This document shows, piece by piece, positions 45,372-50,273 of a stretch of DNA of 50,273 bases. The translations under genes were made by a program, and so were the position numbers. Positions within the stretch are counted from its first letter, which is position 1. The number at the start of each line of letters is the position of its first letter. The stretch covers positions 1 to 50,273 of the forward strand of contig CAIRBT010000096.1 in assembly GCA_903876875.1 (NCBI GenBank), read 5' to 3'. Source of the stretch: an uncultured Geobacteraceae bacterium. Lineage in GTDB: Bacteria > Desulfobacterota > Desulfuromonadia > Geobacterales > Pseudopelobacteraceae. The notes under the pieces were generated by a model. The model was not told the origin of the DNA, made no database searches, and saw only the letters and a program-made list of their open reading frames with translations.

Positions 45372-47041
45372 CAAAAAACCAAAAACTCGAATTAACCTGG
45401 ATCGGCAAGGATCTTCAGCCAAAGCTGGAGCCGAGGATTCTGATAGAAGACCCTGACAAATCTTATGGCGACCGGAATACAGATAATTTGCTGATCTTCG
45501 GAGATAATCTGTTGGCGTTGAAGGCACTGGAACAGGAGTTTTCAGGAAGGATCAAGTGCGTTTTCATTGATCCACCGTACAACACTGGCAGTGCCTTTGC
45601 TCATTATGAAGACGGCCTTGAACATTCCGTCTGGCTGACTATGATGCGGGATCGGCTTGAAATACTTCGTCGGCTATTAGCTGACGATGGGTTCATATTT
45701 ATACAAATAGATTACAGGGAAAGTGCTCGACTTAAATTGTTGTTGGACGAAATATTCGGAATCAATTGCTTTAGAAATGAAATTATTGTTGGCCGTGGTG
45801 TAAAAAACATCCAATCACAATTTGACGATATTGATTCATTAGCATCAGGGCATGACAGTATCTATCTCTACGCTAAAAATCCAAATTCCCGGTTGAAGAC
45901 ATTGTTTGCCAAGATTGATGATCCACACCCTGGAAAATGGGACACATTCTGGCGCGGTACTGATAGGCCAACAATGCGGTATGAACTTTTCGGTATCACC
46001 CCTCCAAAAGGGCAATGGAGGTGGAGCAAAGATCGTGCTTATAATGCTCAATCGGCCTATGAGGAATATTGCTTGAATCATACGAATCGCGTAAGTCTTG
46101 ACGAGTATTGGAAAGAAATTGAGCAAAATACAGGTGATGAACCAAACTTTATCAGAAAGAGTCCAGATGGCACTGTGCAATATTATGTCGGGCCAAGAAA
46201 CTATAAGATGTTGTCAGATGTGTGGTTGGATTTGCGAGTTCTTGGAAAAATAACTGATTTTCCGCATGAAAAACATGAGGATTTGCTGAAACGGATAATA
46301 GATTGGGTCACTAATCCTGGCGACTTCGTACTTGACTCTTTTGCTGGTTCCGGGACTACAGGGGCAGTTGCTCACAAAATGGGACGCAAATGGATCTTGG
46401 TGGAGTTAGGCGAGCACAGCCACACGCATATTATTCCTCGACTTCAAAAGGTTTGCAATGGCACTGACCAAGGCGGAATATCCAAAGAGGTTAATTGGCA
46501 AGGTAGCGGTGGTTTCAAATATTACTACATGGCACCAAGCCTTCTAAAGAAAGACCATTTCGACCAGTGGATTATCAACGAAGAATATAATCCTACCATG
46601 ATGGCCGCAGCTATGGCTAAACACGAAAGTTTTCGCTATTGCCCCGATGATTTCTATTATTGGAAGCAGGGGCAATCATCTGAAAAAGATTACATTTTCA
46701 CGACGACAGCTCATCTGACACCGGAACACCTGGACAGAATCCACGAGGAAATGCAGCCGGACGAAAGCTTGCTTATCTGCTGTAAGTCACACTTTGAGGG
46801 AGCCGACGGCAAATATGGTAACATCACCGTTAAGAAGATTCCCGCTATGCTTCTCGGTAAGTGTGAATTTGATCGTGATGACTACAGCCTGAATATTGTC
46901 GATATGCCGCGAAACCCTGATGAACCTGATTTTGTGCCATCTGGTCCGGCTATTGTTGAGACAAAGAAAGAGGAAAAGAAAATGAAGGTCATGCAATCTG
47001 GACAGCTCAACATCTTCTCGCACACGGATTTAACGGATTAG
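45368..47041 (+). CDS. mod: Type III restriction-modification methyltransferase subunit Mod
   Basis: The 557-residue protein is a beta-class N6-adenine methyltransferase. The catalytic motif DPPY (residues 68-71) comes first, and the AdoMet motif I DSFAGSGTTG (323-332) follows after a central target-recognition region (about 120-300). Mod recognises the asymmetric site and modifies one strand; it also guides the Res subunit. The N- and C-terminal parts have the base composition of Res, while the central region looks more AT-rich, as expected when TRDs are exchanged. The start overlaps the nuclease gene by 4 nt. The last residues HTDLTD and the stop codon are encoded by a palindromic repeat (47021-47142), so the native end may have been replaced. 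Confidence 0.92.
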   Translation: MTKNQKLELTWIGKDLQPKLEPRILIEDPDKSYGDRNTDNLLIFGDNLLALKALEQEFSGRIKCVFIDPPYNTGSAFAHYEDGLEHSVWLTMMRDRLEILRRLLADDGFIFIQIDYRESARLKLLLDEIFGINCFRNEIIVGRGVKNIQSQFDDIDSLASGHDSIYLYAKNPNSRLKTLFAKIDDPHPGKWDTFWRGTDRPTMRYELFGITPPKGQWRWSKDRAYNAQSAYEEYCLNHTNRVSLDEYWKEIEQNTGDEPNFIRKSPDGTVQYYVGPRNYKMLSDVWLDLRVLGKITDFPHEKHEDLLKRIIDWVTNPGDFVLDSFAGSGTTGAVAHKMGRKWILVELGEHSHTHIIPRLQKVCNGTDQGGISKEVNWQGSGGFKYYYMAPSLLKKDHFDQWIINEEYNPTMMAAAMAKHESFRYCPDDFYYWKQGQSSEKDYIFTTTAHLTPEHLDRIHEEMQPDESLLICCKSHFEGADGKYGNITVKKIPAMLLGKCEFDRDDYSLNIVDMPRNPDEPDFVPSGPAIVETKKEEKKMKVMQSGQLNIFSHTDLTD

Positions 47042-47142
47042 ACGGATAAAGGCGGATTCAAACATTTTTGGGGTTAAAACAAATAGAGCTTGTTTTTGCC
47101 TGATCCGATTTTATCAGTTCAATCCGTGTCATCCGTGTGCTG
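47021..47142. repeat. Palindromic ATCCGTGT-type element, copy A
   Basis: The left arm (CACACGGATT... with iterated ACGGAT) pairs imperfectly with the right arm (...CCGTGTCATCCGTGTGCTG). The central 45 bp is unpaired. The left arm encodes the last six residues and stop of Mod. Confidence 0.75.
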
Positions 47143-47166
47143 GTTTTGATTCTCTTAGGAGGGTTT

Positions 47167-47565
47167 ATGTTGCATGAAGATTTAACCAACAGAATTATCT
47201 GCGCTTTTTACAATGTGTACAATTCTCTCGGACATGGCTTTCTGGAGAAGGTATATGAAAATGCCCTTGCCATTGAACTGAGAAAGGCCGGATTGTCTGT
47301 GACACAGCAAGAAGGCGTGAAGGTATTTTACGAATGTGAACAAGTTGGTGATTACTTTGCCGACATCATTGTCAATGGTTTGGTGATCCTGGAGTTGAAA
47401 GCTGCCGAATCCTTGAGGAACGAGCATTTTGCTCAGTTGACCAACTATCTGAAAGCAACTGATAACGAAGTCGGTTTGTTGCTGAATTTTGGTAGTAAGC
47501 CGGAATTCAAGAGAATTATTTTGACGAATGACAAAAAGCGTTTTCACACGGATTTGGCGGATTAG
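47167..47565 (+). CDS. GxxExxY protein (PD-(D/E)XK-like)
   Basis: I start at ATG 47167 because TTAGGAGGG lies just upstream; the frame is open to 47137. The 132-residue protein has the motif GHGFLEKVYENAL (the GxxExxY signature) and the downstream FADIIVNGLVILELKAAESL, where D and ELK form a PD-(D/E)XK-type site. The family is widespread, is often found beside palindromic ATCCGTGT repeats, and has no established function. It lies between mod and res, an unusual position in a type III system. Its last residues (HTDLAD) and stop codon come from the left arm of repeat copy B, exactly as for Mod. Confidence 0.85.
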   Translation: MLHEDLTNRIICAFYNVYNSLGHGFLEKVYENALAIELRKAGLSVTQQEGVKVFYECEQVGDYFADIIVNGLVILELKAAESLRNEHFAQLTNYLKATDNEVGLLLNFGSKPEFKRIILTNDKKRFHTDLAD

Positions 47566-47669
47566 ACGGATCAAGGCGGATTTTAAAATCTTTTCAGGGT
47601 TTAACCAAAATGTCTTGTTTTTTGGCTTGATCCGACTTTATCCGTAAGATCCGTGTCATCCGTGTGCTG
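47545..47669. repeat. Palindromic ATCCGTGT-type element, copy B
   Basis: The left arm begins CACACGGATTTGGCGG and repeats ACGGAT-like units; the right arm ends CATCCGTGTGCTG. The two arms are imperfect inverted repeats. The left arm encodes the last residues and stop of the GxxExxY protein. Confidence 0.8.
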
Positions 47670-47700
47670 ATTTTGACTGTATTATGATTTTGGAGGCAAA

Positions 47701-47775
47701 ATGGACAAACATGCCATTTACATCAAGATTTTGACGAATGACAAAAAGCGTTTTCACACGGATTTGACGGATTAG
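47701..47775 (+). pseudogene. Chimeric 24-codon frame made by the duplication
   Basis: This frame uses the duplicated res ribosome site and start (MDKHAIYIK, res-like) and then runs into the duplicated end of the GxxExxY gene (ILTNDKKRFHTDLTD) and its stop. It is a by-product of the tandem duplication. A product of 24 residues is not expected to be functional, but translation from it may affect the real res start at 47911. Confidence 0.75.
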
Positions 47776-47879
47776 ACGGATCAAGGCGGATTTTAAAATC
47801 TTTTCAGGGTTTAACCAAAATGTCTTGTTTTTTGGCTTGATCCGACTTTATCCGTAAGATCCGTGTCATCCGTGTGCTG
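47755..47879. repeat. Palindromic ATCCGTGT-type element, copy C
   Basis: This is the duplicated version of copy B (offset exactly 210 bp, two base differences). It lies directly upstream of the functional res start. Confidence 0.8.
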
Positions 47880-47910
47880 ATTTTGATTGTATTATGATTT
47901 TGGAGGCAAA

Positions 47911-50273
47911 ATGGACAAACATGCCCTTTACATCAAGAACCGCCTGAGCCTGCGCCCTCCCCAGACAGAGAGCCTGGAAATACTGGCAGGCATAGCGGAT
48001 ATCCTGCCACTCAAGAAGAATGCCGACCTCGCCGCCGAGCAGGAAAAGGTTCTGGCATTTACTGGTGAACTGGCAATAGCGAATAGTTCTGCCAGGGTGT
48101 TTACCGAGTTTGAGCGCACCTTCCCCTGTGTTTGCTTTGCCCTGGCAACCGGTGTTGGCAAGACCCGTCTGATGGGAGCCTTCATTGCCTGGCTGAATCA
48201 GGCCAAGGGGATCAAAAACTTCTTTGTACTGGCCCCGAACCTGACTATATACAACAAGCTGATTGAGGATTTCTCCAACCCCCGCAGCCCCAAGTATGTT
48301 TTCCCCGGCATCGGCGACTTTGTACACCGACCACCGGGGATCATCACTGGTGACAACTACAATAGCAAAGGAACGTTGCCACTCTTTGACGAATCCATCA
48401 ACATCAACGTCTTCAACATCTCCAAAATCAATTCTGAAACACGCGGCGGCAAGCAACCTCGCATCAAGCGACTCTCTGAATACATCGGTCAATCATATTT
48501 CGAGCATCTGGCAAACCTGGATGACCTGGTTATCCTGATGGATGAATCTCATCATTACCGCGCCGAACGGGGTATGCAGGTTATCAATGAGCTGAATCCG
48601 GTTCTTGGGATCGAGCTGACCGCTACCCCCAAAACTGAGGCAGGTGGAACGAAGCAGTTCAAGAACGTTGTTTATCAATATGGCCTTGGTACAGCGATGG
48701 AGGATGGTTTTGTAAAAGAGCCTGCCGTTGCTACTCGGAAGGACTTTGACCCGTCACGGTATAGCCAAGAGGAGCTGGATAGAATCAAGTTGGAAGATGG
48801 TATCCGCATTCATGAGGACAGCAAGGTTGCCCTGGAGATTTACGCCCGTGATGAGAAATGCCGACTGGTAAAGCCGTTTGTGCTGGTTGTTACGCGGGAC
48901 ACCGACCATGCCGCGAAGATCAAGGCGCTGATCCAGTCAACCGCCTTTTTTGAAGGGCGATACAGCAGCAAGGTAATGGAGATTCACTCCAATCAGAAAG
49001 GTGATGAAAAGGAAGAGAACATTCAGCAGCTTCTAACCCTGGAAAACCCTGAAAACAAGATCGAGATCGTCATCCATGTAAACATGTTGAAGGAAGGCTG
49101 GGACGTCACCAATCTATATACCATCATTCCCCTGCGGACGTCGGCTTCTGAGACACTAACAGAACAGACCATTGGCCGAGGCTTGCGACTGCCATATGGT
49201 AAGCGTACCGGTCACGACAAAGTGGATAAGCTGACCATCATCGCCCACGACAATTTCCAGCGGATCATCGAAGAGGCCAATAAGCCAGGCTCCATAATCA
49301 AACAGAAGAACATTATCGAGATTGATCCGAGCACCTTTGAGGGAATCAAAGAAGTTGTTGTTGCCAAGAACGCTTTTGAAGAGAAGGTTGCAGAAGAACA
49401 GAAGAAGATTGAAGCCATGCCGGAATCGAAGGAGAAGGTCAAGGCCGGTATAACCCTGGAAATCAGGAAGACGATCTATGCTACCATTCCCCAGGTCAAC
49501 AACAAGGTAAAGAATGTTGCGGAACTGAGTAGTCAGGTAATTAAGGATATCGTGGTTGCCAGAGTAAAAGAGCAGCTTCTTGCCTCACAGCAACCCGGTC
49601 TTTACGATGCAGATTTCGTCAAAGAGATCGAGGAAGTCTATCAAGCCACGGTTGATGAGTTTATTCTGAACACCATTGAGATTCCTCGCATTGTCATTCA
49701 GCCGACAGATGAGGTCGATTCGGGGTTCCGAGACTTTGTGCTGGACACAAAAAGTCTCAACTATCCGCCCGTTGCCGAAGAGATTCTGATTCAGTATCTG
49801 AATCGCAAAGAGAATGCCCAGGAAACACTAATCGGAAAGTACGGTATCAGTGCCGACAAACCGGAAAACCTGATTTTGAATGAGTTAATCAACTTTTCAG
49901 AGATTGACTATGACAGCCAGACAGAACTGCTCCAAAAGCTCGTCGGGCAGGCTATAGCGAAGTTGAATAGCTACCTGAACGATGAAGAGTTCATCAACGT
50001 GGTCAAGTACCACAAACGGGAAATTGCCAATCTGATCTATTCACAGATGAGACCGCATTTCTATTGCAACACCAAATCGTTTGATGAACCGATAGTCAAA
50101 CCCTTCACACAGATTGAGGGTCACAACCTCACCAAGATCCAGCAGGACAACATTCACCACCATACCGACACCATTACTCCGACCAGTGCTATTCCGCAGA
50201 AGGTGTTTTCAGGATTCAAGAAGGCCTGTCATACCCTGTACAAGTTCGACGCCAAGGGAGAGAAGGACTTTGC
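47911..50273 (+). CDS. res: Type III restriction endonuclease subunit Res (partial, 3' end outside window)
   Basis: The frame is open from ATG 47911 (TGGAGG 4 nt upstream) to the end of the window, 787 codons, with no stop. It begins MDKHALYIKNRLSLRPPQTESLEIL. SF2 helicase motifs are clear: motif I ATGVGKTRL, motif II LMDESHHY, motif III LTATP, and motif VI QTIGRGLRLPYG. In type III enzymes Res uses ATP to slide along DNA and cuts when two Mod-bound sites meet; the C-terminal PD-(D/E)XK nuclease should follow beyond 50273. It is read in the same direction as mod and the GxxExxY gene. The upstream sequence was duplicated (210 bp), so a decoy start exists at 47701. Confidence 0.93.
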   Translation, partial: MDKHALYIKNRLSLRPPQTESLEILAGIADILPLKKNADLAAEQEKVLAFTGELAIANSSARVFTEFERTFPCVCFALATGVGKTRLMGAFIAWLNQAKGIKNFFVLAPNLTIYNKLIEDFSNPRSPKYVFPGIGDFVHRPPGIITGDNYNSKGTLPLFDESININVFNISKINSETRGGKQPRIKRLSEYIGQSYFEHLANLDDLVILMDESHHYRAERGMQVINELNPVLGIELTATPKTEAGGTKQFKNVVYQYGLGTAMEDGFVKEPAVATRKDFDPSRYSQEELDRIKLEDGIRIHEDSKVALEIYARDEKCRLVKPFVLVVTRDTDHAAKIKALIQSTAFFEGRYSSKVMEIHSNQKGDEKEENIQQLLTLENPENKIEIVIHVNMLKEGWDVTNLYTIIPLRTSASETLTEQTIGRGLRLPYGKRTGHDKVDKLTIIAHDNFQRIIEEANKPGSIIKQKNIIEIDPSTFEGIKEVVVAKNAFEEKVAEEQKKIEAMPESKEKVKAGITLEIRKTIYATIPQVNNKVKNVAELSSQVIKDIVVARVKEQLLASQQPGLYDADFVKEIEEVYQATVDEFILNTIEIPRIVIQPTDEVDSGFRDFVLDTKSLNYPPVAEEILIQYLNRKENAQETLIGKYGISADKPENLILNELINFSEIDYDSQTELLQKLVGQAIAKLNSYLNDEEFINVVKYHKREIANLIYSQMRPHFYCNTKSFDEPIVKPFTQIEGHNLTKIQQDNIHHHTDTITPTSAIPQKVFSGFKKACHTLYKFDAKGEKDF

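Larger units (their letters stand above)
47518..47937 (+). repeat. 210-bp tandem duplication (two units)
   Basis: Unit 1 is 47518-47727 and unit 2 is 47728-47937. Hand comparison finds three mismatches in 210 bp (near 47566, 47676 and 47716 of unit 1). Each unit holds the end of the GxxExxY gene, a complete palindromic element, the ribosome site and the first nine codons of res. Confidence 0.93.

Noticed and set aside
47021-47937. Possible CRISPR array from repeated sequence
   Set aside because: There are only three long palindromic elements and one 210-bp tandem duplication; no short direct repeats with unique spacers.

Overview
The window looks like a chromosomal segment of a diazotrophic, probably Geobacter-like member of the Desulfuromonadota. 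The pointers are a fused nifE-nifN gene, a nif-type ferredoxin, DraT, hisZ next to purA, a two-partner secretion pair, an HDOD protein, a GAF/sigma-54 regulator and a large hybrid histidine kinase, with moderately high GC in the core genes. This assignment rests on gene content only; no database search was possible.

Layout. 1-2.8 kb: the 3' end of a TpsA-type exoprotein and its TpsB outer-membrane transporter. 2.8-13.6 kb: housekeeping and signalling genes (HDOD protein, TPR protein, a 1183-residue GH13 enzyme, a lone periplasmic binding protein, a hybrid kinase, HU). 13.9-15.1 kb: a small accessory patch with a type II toxin-antitoxin operon and its operator, a serine-recombinase tail and another gene remnant. 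15.1-26.1 kb: SDR protein, lipoprotein, hisZ-purA, a GAF/sigma-54 regulator, flgM, a beta-lactamase-fold hydrolase, an NRAMP transporter and a gamma-carbonic anhydrase. 26.2-32.7 kb: dapF followed by an overlapping gspC-D-E-F set. 33.1 kb: an orphan histidine kinase after a palindromic repeat pair. 33.9-37.0 kb: an ISL3-family transposase and a DUF4062/ATPase/winged-helix gene, which sit between the kinase and the nif operon.

37.1-41.8 kb is a leftward nif operon: nifEN, nifX, a ferredoxin gene, a second nifX-like gene and draT. A very good -24/-12 sigma-54 promoter lies about 80 nt upstream of nifEN, followed by a long 5' leader hairpin. The NifEN scaffold and NifX proteins serve FeMo-cofactor assembly, the ferredoxin supplies electrons, and DraT switches off dinitrogenase reductase after synthesis. 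nifHDK and draG are not in the window. An orphan leftward terminator just upstream of the nifEN promoter suggests that former upstream neighbours were replaced.

42.2 kb to the end is a defence island on the + strand: a SNF2-type helicase gene truncated at its Walker A motif, a BRO-N gene, an ABC-type ATPase gene that abuts a small putative PD-(D/E)XK nuclease gene, the type III methyltransferase mod (4-nt overlap with the nuclease), a GxxExxY protein gene, and the type III res gene, which runs off the window. The ATPase-nuclease pair is the best candidate for an undescribed defence module. A second unusual structure is a set of three palindromic ATCCGTGT-type elements around the GxxExxY gene. 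They supply the stop codons and last residues of the genes before them. One lies in a 210-bp tandem duplication that also copied the start of res.
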